A DNA stretch of 64,000 bases from Natrinema zhouii (GTDB lineage Archaea > Halobacteriota > Halobacteria > Halobacteriales > Natrialbaceae). Positions within the stretch are counted from its first letter, which is position 1; the number at the start of each line of letters is the position of its first letter. The translations under genes and the position numbers were made by a program. Location: positions 310,001 to 374,000 of the forward strand of contig NZ_CP084883.1 of NCBI RefSeq assembly GCF_013456555.2. The letters run 5' to 3'. Shown here one piece after another: positions 25,179 through 33,505 of this stretch. Below the pieces are notes generated by a model that had not been told where the DNA came from, did no database searches, and was given only the letters and a program-made list of their open reading frames with translations.

Positions 25179-26360
25179 TCAATCACTCCGAATCTCTTCT
25201 GACGAATCGGCCTCGGTCTCCATCGCGATCTGTTCGACGAGCGAGTGTGCGATCGCGTCGCCCGTCGCCCCGTCGAAGAGGTGGACCTTGTCCCGATCGA
25301 GGATGACTTCGACCGTCTCGTCCTCGTCGATGTCGGTGTCGGGATCGATGGTCACGAGCAACTCCGAGGCGTCTTTACCCATGAGCTCCGGATCGTCCGA
25401 CGACGCAGTCACCGGGACCAGATACGCGTACGTCTGATCGCCGACTGGTTCGAGCACGTCGACGACGGCCTCGAACGAGGCGCTCGACGTCGCTGGTTCG
25501 TCCTCGCTCCCAACGAGGTAGACGTCTTCCGGTCGAATGCCGACCCTGACGTCGGTTCCGTCGTGGTCGGCACCGAGCGCGTGTTGAAGCCGGAAGTGTT
25601 CGAGATCGATCGCTTCCTCGCTCATGGTTCCGTCAAAGATGTTCATCGACGGACTCCCGATGAAGCTCGCAACGAACTCGTTGACCGGCTGATTGTAACA
25701 CTCGAGGGGCGGTGCACACTGCTGGAGCGTCCCCTTGTTGATGATGGCGATGCGGTCCGCCATCGTCATCGCCTCCTCCTGGTCGTGAGTCACGTACACC
25801 GTCGTGATTCCTAGGTTCTTCTGTAGCCGCTGTATCTCGGTCCGCATGTGGACGCGCAGCTTCGCGTCGAGGTTGGCGAGGGGCTCGTCCATGAGGAACA
25901 CTTCCGGTTCCCGGACGATCGCGCGGGCAATCCCGACGCGTTGCTGTTGACCGCCCGAGAGCTCGCTCGGGCTGCGGTCGAGCATTCCCTGCAGTTGGAC
26001 GGTCTTCGCCGCCTTCTCGACGCGTCGGTCGATCTCCTCCTTGTCGAAGTCCCGCAGCCGAAGCCCGAAACTGATGTTCTCATCGACGTCCATGTGCGGG
26101 AACAGGGCGATGTTCTGGAAGACCATTGAGATGTCCCTGTCCTTGGGTGGCTCGTTCGTCACGTCCTCGCCGGCAATCTCGACCGTGCCGCTCGAGGGGA
26201 GCGTGAGCCCCGATACCATCTCCAGCGTTGTCGACTTTCCACAGCCTGACGGGCCGACGAGACAGAGGAACTCACCGTCCTCAATCTCGATGTTTATCTC
26301 GTCGACCGCGACGACGTCGTCGTACCGCTTTGTCGTGTTGTTTAGATTAACGTGTCCCAT
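25179..26360 (-). CDS. Sugar ABC transporter ATPase (CUT1, MalK/UgpC type)
   Basis: 393 residues. Walker A GPSGCGKST, the Q-loop in VFQNIALFPHM, signature LSGGQQQRVGIARA, Walker B VFLMDEPLANLD and the switch histidine VTHDQ are all present in the first 230 residues. The C-terminal 150 residues are the OB-fold regulatory (TOBE) domain of CUT1 ATPases (VGIRPEDVYL). It energises uptake of oligosaccharides, here probably the rhamnose- or uronate-containing products of the exported beta-helix enzymes. It is preceded by malG-like permease with a 4-nt gap. Confidence 0.9.
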   Translation of the reverse strand: MGHVNLNNTTKRYDDVVAVDEINIEIEDGEFLCLVGPSGCGKSTTLEMVSGLTLPSSGTVEIAGEDVTNEPPKDRDISMVFQNIALFPHMDVDENISFGLRLRDFDKEEIDRRVEKAAKTVQLQGMLDRSPSELSGGQQQRVGIARAIVREPEVFLMDEPLANLDAKLRVHMRTEIQRLQKNLGITTVYVTHDQEEAMTMADRIAIINKGTLQQCAPPLECYNQPVNEFVASFIGSPSMNIFDGTMSEEAIDLEHFRLQHALGADHDGTDVRVGIRPEDVYLVGSEDEPATSSASFEAVVDVLEPVGDQTYAYLVPVTASSDDPELMGKDASELLVTIDPDTDIDEDETVEVILDRDKVHLFDGATGDAIAHSLVEQIAMETEADSSEEIRSD

Positions 26361-26364
26361 GTTG

Positions 26365-27282
26365 TCACTCCTTTAGTCCGCCTTGAGTTAAGCCTCTAAC
26401 GATATGTTTCTGTGCGAAGACGACGAGCAGCGCGACGGGGAGGATCCCGACGATACTCGCCGCCGCCATCATGTTGTACAGCTGTCCGCCCTGTTGCTCG
26501 AACTCGAGGATCCCGTAGACGAGGACCGCCCAGTTGTCGACTCCACCGTCGGTCATCATGAACGAGAAGAAGAACTCTCGGTAGACGCTGATGAAGACGA
26601 TAATCGCGGCCGTCGTGACGCCGGGGGCCGACAGTGGAAGGATCACCCGGAACAGCGCCCCGAGTCGCGTCGTCCCCTCAACCCTGGCGGCGTCTTCCAG
26701 CCCGTCGGGAATCTGACTGAAGAACGTTGTCAAGATGAAGATCGTGAGCGGGAGAGTCAACATCGTGAACGGGAAGGCCATCGACCACGGCGTATTGTAG
26801 AGATCGGGTGTCATGAACGGGCCGATAGTTAGCGCACCCGTCAGCATCTCGTACAGCGGGATCAGATACGCGATTCCAGGGAAATACGAAACAACGAGCA
26901 ACAGCAACATCAGTGGTGCCTTGCCGCGGAAGTCGACGCGACCGAACGCATACCCCGCGAGACTGCCGATCAGCAGGCAGATGACTACTGTAAGCAACGC
27001 GATGATGATGCTGTTGAAGATGTAGTGGTGGATCGGGTACTGTTGGAAGATCTCGACGAACACTCCGAGATTAGTCCCCTCAGGGAGAATTCCCATCCCG
27101 TATAGCTGATCGCTTGGCGTGATCGCGAGGACGAACAGCCAGTAAAACGGAAACAGCGTCACCGTGATGAACGACGTCAGACCGACGTAGAACAGGATCC
27201 TGTACGTGTCGTACGGGTTGTTGATGAGCAGGTCGACGATCTTTCCGACACGACTCCGCGACTCGTCTCGAACGTTACTCAT
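26365..27282 (-). CDS. Sugar ABC transporter permease (MalG type)
   Basis: 305 residues with about six membrane spans and the cytoplasmic EAA loop (DGLEDAARVEGTTRLGALFRVILPL; the EAA---G signature is E-DAARVEG). Typical length for the CUT1 inner permease. Its start overlaps the end of the MalF-type gene by 8 nt, indicating one operon with fixed stoichiometry. Together with the partner permease it forms the channel. Confidence 0.9.
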   Translation of the reverse strand: MSNVRDESRSRVGKIVDLLINNPYDTYRILFYVGLTSFITVTLFPFYWLFVLAITPSDQLYGMGILPEGTNLGVFVEIFQQYPIHHYIFNSIIIALLTVVICLLIGSLAGYAFGRVDFRGKAPLMLLLLVVSYFPGIAYLIPLYEMLTGALTIGPFMTPDLYNTPWSMAFPFTMLTLPLTIFILTTFFSQIPDGLEDAARVEGTTRLGALFRVILPLSAPGVTTAAIIVFISVYREFFFSFMMTDGGVDNWAVLVYGILEFEQQGGQLYNMMAAASIVGILPVALLVVFAQKHIVRGLTQGGLKE

Positions 27283-28234
27283 TGGTAGTCACCTCGTTGC
27301 GGAACTGGATGAGATACACCATCACGATTAGTGCGATGATGAGCGCCGTCAAGAAGGCGATCGCTGATGCGGTCGCCCACCGCTGCATTCGGAACGTGTC
27401 GACGACGAGGCAAGTCAGTGTCGGAACGGTGCCACAGCCCGCAGAGGCCTCGACGACGCCGTAAACCTTCATTGAACTGATCGTGTAGAAGATCATGCCG
27501 ATGAACACGACCGGCTTGATCAACGGGAACGTGATCAGTTTGAACTGCTGCCACTTGGAGGCGCCAGCAACTTTGGCCACATCGTAGAGGCTCTGATCCA
27601 CGCTGGCGAGCCCGGCGAGGATGATGAGCGCGATGAACGGCACCCGTCGCCAGACGTCAACCAGCATGACAACGATCATCGAATCGCGCGTACTGACCAG
27701 CGGATTCGCCGATAACAGCCCGAGATTGTGCAGCGGATCGACGAGAAAGCTGATCGACGGCTGGAACATCAGGTAGAAGATCATCCCCTGAATGACGATC
27801 GGAATCGACCACGGGAGGAGGACGATCATGCGTGCGACTGCGCGCCCGCGGAACTCCTTGTTGAGCAGTAACGCCATGCCGAGACCGAGACCGGTCCCCA
27901 TGGAAACGCTCACTGCCGTGATGAGGAGCGTGATGATAAGTGCGCTCGAGAGTGGATCGCTCAGGCTGATAAACGGATCGCTGAGGATGATGTTCATATC
28001 GCCGTTGAGGATCGCGATGTACGTATCGAGTCCGCTGAACTCCCCCACGGGATATTCGCCGTAAAGGTCATCGCTGTGAAGCGAGACCCACAGCGTTCGA
28101 AGAAGCGGATAGAACGCGAGAACCGAGAGGACGAAGAGCATGGGTCCGATGAGGAGATAGCCATACTTGTCCTCGTCTAACCGTTCGATCCTATACAGGA
28201 TGGGCGATGCAGCGCGGGATACCTTCTTTAACAT
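27275..28234 (-). CDS. Sugar ABC transporter permease (MalF type)
   Basis: 319 residues, about six membrane spans; EAA-type loop LYDVAKVAGASKWQQFKLITFP before the last spans. The start follows the solute-binding protein gene by 84 nt. N-terminal cytoplasmic stretch is short, as in archaeal CUT1 permeases lacking the large MalF periplasmic loop. Confidence 0.9.
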   Translation of the reverse strand: MLKKVSRAASPILYRIERLDEDKYGYLLIGPMLFVLSVLAFYPLLRTLWVSLHSDDLYGEYPVGEFSGLDTYIAILNGDMNIILSDPFISLSDPLSSALIITLLITAVSVSMGTGLGLGMALLLNKEFRGRAVARMIVLLPWSIPIVIQGMIFYLMFQPSISFLVDPLHNLGLLSANPLVSTRDSMIVVMLVDVWRRVPFIALIILAGLASVDQSLYDVAKVAGASKWQQFKLITFPLIKPVVFIGMIFYTISSMKVYGVVEASAGCGTVPTLTCLVVDTFRMQRWATASAIAFLTALIIALIVMVYLIQFRNEVTTNE

Positions 28235-28318
28235 TGTGGTGGCCTACTTCGCATGAGATTTGCGAACAATCTTGTAAGTTTCGTTATTCCAGCTATGAGG
28301 GTGGGTCGTTGAGACCGA

Positions 28319-29803
28319 CTAGAGATCGGTGTTTTCGATTTCTTCGACGGTTTCCTGTGCCGCCTTGACGGCTGCTTCGGGCGACTGCTCCTGGTTAAGA
28401 CACGCGTGGAACTCGTCGGCGATCGCGTCCTTCTGTGAGTCCCAGATCTGGTTGATCGGGTGGACCCACTGGTTTTCCGACTGGAGTTGCAGCGTGTCGA
28501 GATAGCGGCTCATCACCGGGACGTCTTGGGCTTGATCTGACTCGTACAGGTCCGGCTTCGGCGGTGTCGATCCCGTGAACTCGAAGATATCGAGGTAGAA
28601 CTCGTCGGACGTCATCGCCTTCAGCACTTCGACGGCCGCGGGGAGGTTCTCGGAGTTCGGATTCAACGAGAGATGCCAGCCGCCGAGCGTCGAGTTCGTT
28701 CCGCCTGTCTCTTCGTACTCCGCTTCGTCCTTGGTGACGCCGTAGGGGAACGGCATGAGGCCGATGTCGTCACCGAACGCGTCCTCACCCGCGAACTGTG
28801 CGATCGCGTACGACCAGTTTCGATGGAAGACCGCCTCGCCAGCGGCGAACGATTCCTGCGACGGCTGCGTGTCCCAGCCGAGCGCTTCGGACGGGAGGAT
28901 ATCACCAGTTACCCCGTCAAGTGCGTGTTCGTCGTCGGACCCGTGCATGAACGTCCGCATCAGCCGGAGCGCCTCGATCACCGGCTCGTCGTCGATCGTG
29001 ATTGGCCGGTCGCCGATGGGGCCGTGCTGATTTTCCATGTCGCCGAAGTAGTTGCCACCCATCGTGACGATCTTCTCGTAACCGGTCTGGTGACCGATCG
29101 TCCGCTGGTTGAGAGTCGTCGTGTAGGCGTGATCGACGCCGTTCGCCTCTCTCGCATCGCTAGCGATTTCAGCGAATCGCTCCCACTGCATCGGCTCCGT
29201 CGCCCAGTTTTCACCCTCCGGATCGTAGCCGGCGTTCTCGACGTAGTCTTTGCGATAGAGGATCGCCGGAATGTCGACGAACTGCGGAACGCCGTATAGG
29301 CCACCGTCCAACCGCATCGAATCGACCATCACTTGGTGATAGTCGTTCTTTATCTCGTCGAGTTTCTCCTCGGGAAGTGCCTTGTTCAGATCGACTAACC
29401 ATCCCCGTGGCGCAAACGAAGATGTGTACGAGAAGTTCGTCAACATGATGTCCGGCGTGCTCCGGCCGGCTTGGAGGATCTGGTTGTATCGATCCTCTTG
29501 GTCGTCTGCCCCCCAGACGCCGGTCGAAAATTCGACGTCGATATTCTTATGTAAGCCAGCGTTCCGCATCGACTCCTTTAGTTGGTCTTTGATATCCCCA
29601 AAGAGCGGTGCGGTACTGTACTCGACCGTCGCCTCCTCACCGTCGTACTCCGAGAGGTCAAGTTCGTCGTCATCATTACCGCCGATACAGCCGGCGGTTC
29701 CGATTACTCCAGCGACACCGGCTGCTGAGAGGAATCGTCGACGAGATACTGAACTACCGATTTGCATTCTACGCTTTAGCCTATGGTTGGGTCTATCTGC
29801 CAT
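28319..29803 (-). CDS. Sugar ABC transporter solute-binding lipoprotein (Tat)
   Basis: 494 residues from ATG 29803. The N-terminus holds a Tat motif (SRRRFLSAAG) and a lipobox (GTAGC), so it is exported folded and anchored by lipid. The rest is a cluster-B (CUT1) periplasmic-binding fold (for example LTNFSYTSSFAPRGWLVDL; EAVFHRNWSYAIAQF). First gene of the importer operon. A TATA-rich stretch on the minus strand (29824-29840) would place the transcription start near the ATG, giving a leaderless mRNA. Alternative starts at 29818 and 29767 do not alter the mature protein. Ligand probably a pectin-derived oligosaccharide, by context. Confidence 0.88.
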   Translation of the reverse strand: MADRPNHRLKRRMQIGSSVSRRRFLSAAGVAGVIGTAGCIGGNDDDELDLSEYDGEEATVEYSTAPLFGDIKDQLKESMRNAGLHKNIDVEFSTGVWGADDQEDRYNQILQAGRSTPDIMLTNFSYTSSFAPRGWLVDLNKALPEEKLDEIKNDYHQVMVDSMRLDGGLYGVPQFVDIPAILYRKDYVENAGYDPEGENWATEPMQWERFAEIASDAREANGVDHAYTTTLNQRTIGHQTGYEKIVTMGGNYFGDMENQHGPIGDRPITIDDEPVIEALRLMRTFMHGSDDEHALDGVTGDILPSEALGWDTQPSQESFAAGEAVFHRNWSYAIAQFAGEDAFGDDIGLMPFPYGVTKDEAEYEETGGTNSTLGGWHLSLNPNSENLPAAVEVLKAMTSDEFYLDIFEFTGSTPPKPDLYESDQAQDVPVMSRYLDTLQLQSENQWVHPINQIWDSQKDAIADEFHACLNQEQSPEAAVKAAQETVEEIENTDL

Positions 29804-29823
29804 AGGAATCCAATGCATAGACC

Positions 29824-29840
29824 AGTATATAAATATAACT
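29824..29840 (-). promoter_or_regulatory. TATA element of the sugar ABC operon
   Basis: AT-rich TTATATTTATATA on the minus strand, about 25 nt upstream of the start at 29803, in the divergent region shared with iclR. Confidence 0.5.
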
Positions 29841-30059
29841 ATTCATTTGGTATCTCAATTTCGAGTCAGTTTCAGAGCGGAGGAGCACCTGTGAGAGAAA
29901 GACGGACAACGCGCAATAACAGTATTTCACCGAATCGGTAAACACGATTACCATCCCATGGCCTTCTTGCGTTTCCTTCGGCCGTGTCGGATAGATTCCC
30001 TCTTTCGGAGTAAGTACAATCCGATTACTGATCCCAGTCAAGGTACCTATACAAAGACA

Positions 30060-30074
30060 TCCGGCCACGCCGGA
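30060..30074. promoter_or_regulatory. Operator-like palindrome TCCGGC-CAC-GCCGGA
   Basis: Perfect 6-bp inverted repeat with a 3-bp centre just upstream of the iclR TATA box (CTATTAAATAG, 30078-30088). The same arms recur at 30879-30895 just after the gene. It lies in the intergenic region shared with the divergent ABC operon, so one bound regulator could control both. Confidence 0.6.
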
Positions 30075-30077
30075 CAA

Positions 30078-30088
30078 CTATTAAATAG
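30078..30088 (+). promoter_or_regulatory. TATA element of iclR gene 1
   Basis: CTATTAAATAG, about 25-30 nt before the ATG at 30111, as expected for a leaderless archaeal transcript. It directly abuts the palindrome at 30060-30074. Confidence 0.55.
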
Positions 30089-30110
30089 ATCCTCTCTCTA
30101 CTAGAACCAG

Positions 30111-30875
30111 ATGACGAACGAACCACAGTATCCGGTCCAGGCTGCTGCAACGACGTTCCAAATCATTGAAACACTCCACGAACTCAATGGGGCAGGCGTT
30201 TCCGAACTCTCTGAGGAGCTCGGGAAGCCAAAGAGCACGGTCCACGATCATTTACAAACGCTGACCGAAACTGAATACCTCGTCAATGAGAGAGGGACTT
30301 ACCACGTCGGTGCACGGTTTCTCGAGTTAGGAGGATTCGCTCGGAGTCAGATGAAGCTCTACAAAATCGCCTCGCCTGAAATCAAGAAGTTGGCAGAAGA
30401 AACCGGTGAACATGCGAATCTCATGATTGAGGAACATGGCAAAGGAATCTTCCTCAATAAGGCGAAAGGACAGGACGCCGTGAATCTCGATACACATATT
30501 GGCAAGCGTGTTCACCTCCACACCACCGCATTAGGAAAAGCGATTCTCTCGCAACGTCCCGAAGCAGACATCGATGAAATCATTGATCGGCATGGACTCC
30601 CCGGTGTGACCGAGAAGACGCTTACAGATATTGATGAGTTGAAAGATCAATTAACGACAATAAACGAACAGGGATACGCGATCGACGACGAAGAACGGGT
30701 TTCGGGAATGCGGTGTGTTGCAGCACCTATCTGTGATGACGCAGAGAACCCTATTGGGGCAATCAGTGTCTCAGGACCGACGAACCGGTTTGACGATGAG
30801 ACGTTTGCGACTGAGATCCCGAAGGTCGTTCTGAGTACTGCAAACGTTATCGAGGTGAATATGACATATTCATAG
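30111..30875 (+). CDS. IclR-family transcriptional regulator 1
   Basis: 254 residues: N-terminal winged helix (about 12-70; VSELSEELGKPKSTVHDHLQTL is the recognition region) and C-terminal IclR effector domain (HLHTTALGKAILSQ; RVSGMRCVAAPICDDA; GAISVSGPTNR). Haloarchaeal IclR proteins control sugar-oxidation genes and respond to small sugar-derived ligands. It is divergent from the sugar ABC operon, the likely target. Codon use is less GC-rich than in the neighbouring enzyme genes. Two identical-arm palindromes flank the gene, which suggests autoregulation. Confidence 0.88.
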   Translation: MTNEPQYPVQAAATTFQIIETLHELNGAGVSELSEELGKPKSTVHDHLQTLTETEYLVNERGTYHVGARFLELGGFARSQMKLYKIASPEIKKLAEETGEHANLMIEEHGKGIFLNKAKGQDAVNLDTHIGKRVHLHTTALGKAILSQRPEADIDEIIDRHGLPGVTEKTLTDIDELKDQLTTINEQGYAIDDEERVSGMRCVAAPICDDAENPIGAISVSGPTNRFDDETFATEIPKVVLSTANVIEVNMTYS

Positions 30876-30878
30876 ATC

Positions 30879-30895
30879 ATCCGGCATGGCCGGAT
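30879..30895. promoter_or_regulatory. Second copy of the iclR palindrome (ATCCGGC-ATG-GCCGGAT)
   Basis: Perfect 7-bp inverted repeat with 3-bp centre, starting 4 nt after the iclR stop codon. It could be an operator matching 30060-30074 or a short terminator hairpin; it lacks a clear T-run immediately after. Confidence 0.5.
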
Positions 30896-31322
30896 TCTAT
30901 CGATGGCCGTCTCTCCACCCGCTCGAATCAGGAGATCTGTCCCCACGGCGGATTCAAGGCGCGTCTTGGATTCACTACCCCGGCAAAATCACAGATGCAT
31001 ATATAATGTATCGTGAGATCAAGGCACACGGTTCATACAGAGACACGTTCTACATGTGTCTTGGCTACTAAGTTTACAATCCTACCAATGTAATAGGAGG
31101 TAGGAAGACAGTGCAACGATGGCTTCCGGTGCTGCCGAACAGGGCATGGGATATAGTAACGTGGAATGAGAATGAGTCGGCAACGCTCGCAGTCAATACT
31201 CCGATACGGACCTCGCCATCCAAGTTGCTACGATGGGTCCGGCGGAATAACGTGAAGACGGTTTGGTTGCGTTCGGCGAAGCAATACACGATAGCGGTTA
31301 CGTCTTCGCTCATTTGTGAGGG
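30896..31322. other. Region without a clear gene
   Basis: About 430 bp of mixed composition. A plus-strand frame near 31170-31310 reads like decayed coding sequence (stop codons interrupt it), but I cannot assign a family. It leads into insertion-sequence debris. Confidence 0.4.
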
Positions 31323-31430
31323 TGCTGTTTCGTTAAGCGTGAAACTGTTTTAGCCACACAGAACCGTCAACAGCCGAATCGTGGCTCCAAGCCTTCGCCG
31401 TCTGGTACAATGCTACAAACTAAACACGAC
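31323..31430 (+). mobile_element. MITE-like deletion derivative of the IS6-like element at 1869
   Basis: About 108 bp. One end (GTTAAGCGTGAAA) matches the transposase-start end of the IS at 1869-2559; it is joined directly to the last 85 bp of that element, encoding STAESWLQAFAVWYNATN and ending CTAAACACGA. Everything between is missing. Both terminal repeats remain, so it could have been mobilised in trans. Confidence 0.7.
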
Positions 31431-31630
31431 CGGTAGGGAGGTCTCGCTTCTGCCCAAGCGGTCATCGTTGGTAACGATGATTCTCTCTAGACCCTCCCGA
31501 TTACGTCTGGTCAGCGGCGAGAAAAGTTCATTAGTAGATTTTTTATATCCCTCTCCTGGGAACACACTCCTCTATCGATGTGTATCCGAGCGGTATTACT
31601 GTTGGTTGGATCAGTAGCAACGCTACTATA

Positions 31631-32164
31631 ATGTTCTTTCGCACGTTGAACCAGTCGCCGCACAGTACGATGAATTTGGTTCGGCGAGTTTTCGTCCCAC
31701 GCGGAGCTCTCTCGCACTGGCTCGACTGGGAGAACGAGCGGGATATTCTGCCCGATGATCGAGAGCGTCGCAAATCTGAACGCGTGACCGTCTCTGTCCT
31801 TTGTCCCGCTGACCATCGGCATCTCTTCGACATCCCTGTAGTAGGGGATAGTCGTGATGTCGATCGCAGCGGTGACCGGACGGCGGAACGATGCTTCAGA
31901 GGCGATCACGGAAAGCAAGCGGTCCGTCGTCTCATTGAAGCCGTTCACGAACTCTTCAGGATCGAACTGTTTGACCGCGCGGAGGTGAGTATCACCATGG
32001 GGCCCGTACTCTTCGCCACGCCGATACTGGAAGCGAGCAGTTCCCTGCGCGGTTCCGCACCGAACCATCCCCATGAACGTCTGTAACTCGAAGAATTGTT
32101 TGAAGTGGGTCCACAGAAAGCAAGCGATAACATCTCGGTTGATGGTACCCCGTCCTCCATTCAC
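31631..32164 (-). pseudogene. ISH3-like transposase fragment
   Basis: Minus-strand frame with transposase blocks AAIDITTIPYYRDVEE, MVSGTKDRDGHAFRFAT, IIGQNIPLVLPVEP and NQIHRTVRRLVQRAKEH, as in haloarchaeal ISH3-type elements. The family continuation (LCDREF and the C-terminal catalytic part) is missing; the tail from about 31631 to the stop at 31511 is unrelated sequence. An in-frame stop 15 nt upstream of 32164 shows the N-terminus is also lost. Confidence 0.65.
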
Positions 32165-32165
32165 G

Positions 32166-32305
32166 CGAGAGTGGATTCAGAAAGCGAGCAGGAATTTCCA
32201 TGGTCATCTGACGACTCGGGTGAGCGGTTTGACGAAGTCTACATTTGGTACGATCCGGGACGTAATCCCAACAACGATCAAGACATCTACATTCACAGTG
32301 AATGA
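32166..32305 (+). pseudogene. C-terminal fragment of an acidic protein
   Basis: Plus-strand frame ending DEVYIWYDPGRNPNNDQ...HSE and a stop. It is strongly acidic and coding-like but has no start on this side; its 5' end coincides with the edge of the ISH3-like fragment. Probably a gene truncated by that insertion. Family unknown. Confidence 0.3.
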
Positions 32306-32438
32306 AAAGAGAACTTGAAGTTCCGGATATTTCAGAGACGTAACGAACGTTAAGCCGATAAGAAGATGATCTACTTCTCTTCAGTTTAGAACAGATAGGA
32401 AGAATAGAAGGCACGCATCAGATCAATCCTCCGAGATT

Positions 32439-32918
32439 GTGCAACCGTTGGAATCGATGATCTTTCTGAGGCCGGCGAAGCCGTCGCAGGTCACTATTGA
32501 TGAGATTGCTGTCAAGACCAATGGTGACTGGTCTTGGGTGTATGCTGCAATCAACCTATACTCGCGGTTGATTCTTGCTGTCGCAGTCTTCGGACGAGGC
32601 ACCGATCCAGCCGCTGCATTCCTGCATAAGTTGACCGAGAAACACGAGATCTCCGAGACGGTGTTTCTCGTCGATGGCTACAGCTATCTGACTGTCCTGT
32701 CCCGATTAGCGTTGAGTGGTCAGCTCCACTACGTTGATCGAAACCTGATCGAAAAGTAGTTTCATACCTTCAAGATGCGCGTTCTATAATTCGTGAGTGG
32801 GCAGTCGAGCGAGCGTCAGAGAATGATTTGAACAGTTTGTACACTACTACAACATACAATGACCGCACCAATCACTTAACGGACAGACGCCAGCGGAGGT
32901 GCTAAATTAGACAGTACC
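32439..32918 (+). pseudogene. Degenerate IS6-like transposase, second type (copy 1)
   Basis: Starts inside the catalytic domain (KPSQVTIDEIAVKTNG; YAAINLYSRLILAVAVFGR; FLVDGYSYLTVL; YVDRNLIEK), then a TAG replaces the next codon. Further fragments (FHTFKMR; QFVHYYN; PHQSLNGQTPAEVLN) follow in shifted frames. It ends in GGTGCTAAATTAGACAGTACC-like terminal repeat (32898-32918). The N-terminal half is lost. Same family as the remnants at 54.9 and 57.2 kb. Confidence 0.75.
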
Positions 32919-32920
32919 AC

Positions 32921-33498
32921 TATCCTAGTTATCCTATTTCGGTATCCTAATCGGTTAGCCTAGTCAGGGAGGCATACCGAATTAACTGTAGCTACTCTAT
33001 ATCGCTTTCTCTTCGTCTCTCGCAGCTGTTTTTGGAACTCTCTATCGGCTATTCTACCGATACAAATTAGACGAGCGGGTTATGCTAGTTAGTTAGGCTA
33101 TGTAGTTAGGCTAAATGGCTCTCTGAACCACGAGCAAATACACTGACTAGACACGTCGCATAACCTTCTCGAGCCGGATAACTGATATACTCTCTTGTGT
33201 AGTTTATCGGGTTAGGTTATCTCACAGGCCTAACTGATCCGTATATCTGGTTAGCATACATGGTTAGATCGTCTTACTACGGGCCCCTTCCCTTTCCATT
33301 ATCCTTATTGAGAAGGCTGATCAATAAGGCTAGTTGGTTAGGCCATTTGAGTATGCTAATCCTTTCGCCGGAAAATTCGGCCGTGAGGGCCGGTAGGGGG
33401 CAGTAGGTGGAAGGATGACTAGTTAGGCCAATCAGTTAGACTAACCGATTAGCTCTTTGAGCATGTGTGGCGAAGTATTATATTCGGGAAGACTAACC
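32921..33498. repeat. Iteron-like array (TATCCTA x3 and about 13 GTTAG cores) upstream of parA
   Basis: An AT-rich gene-free stretch. TATCCTA occurs at 32921, 32930 and 32943. GTTAG cores, usually within (A/G)GTTAGGC, occur at about 32954, 33088, 33092, 33105, 33211, 33250, 33263, 33337, 33422 and 33435, and inverted (CTAAC) at 33230, 33441 and 33493. The pair at 33432/33441 forms a near-perfect 10-bp inverted repeat around one base. The last inverted core lies between the parA TATA box and its start. The setting suggests a centromere for ParA partition and possibly an origin with iterons. Confidence 0.6.
33472..33483 (+). promoter_or_regulatory. TATA element of parA
   Basis: AAGTATTATATT about 25-30 nt before the ATG at 33506, giving a nearly leaderless transcript. 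An inverted GTTAG core (33493-33498) lies immediately downstream, where bound protein would block initiation. Confidence 0.5.
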
Positions 33499-33505
33499 AA
33501 ATACT

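Noticed and set aside
31074..31313. Minus-strand frame of 79 residues
   Set aside because: No family match or promoter; lies in decayed DNA beside insertion-sequence debris.
32921..33498. GTTAG repeats as a CRISPR array
   Set aside because: Units are only 5-9 bp, irregularly spaced and in both orientations; no uniform repeats or spacers and no cas genes.
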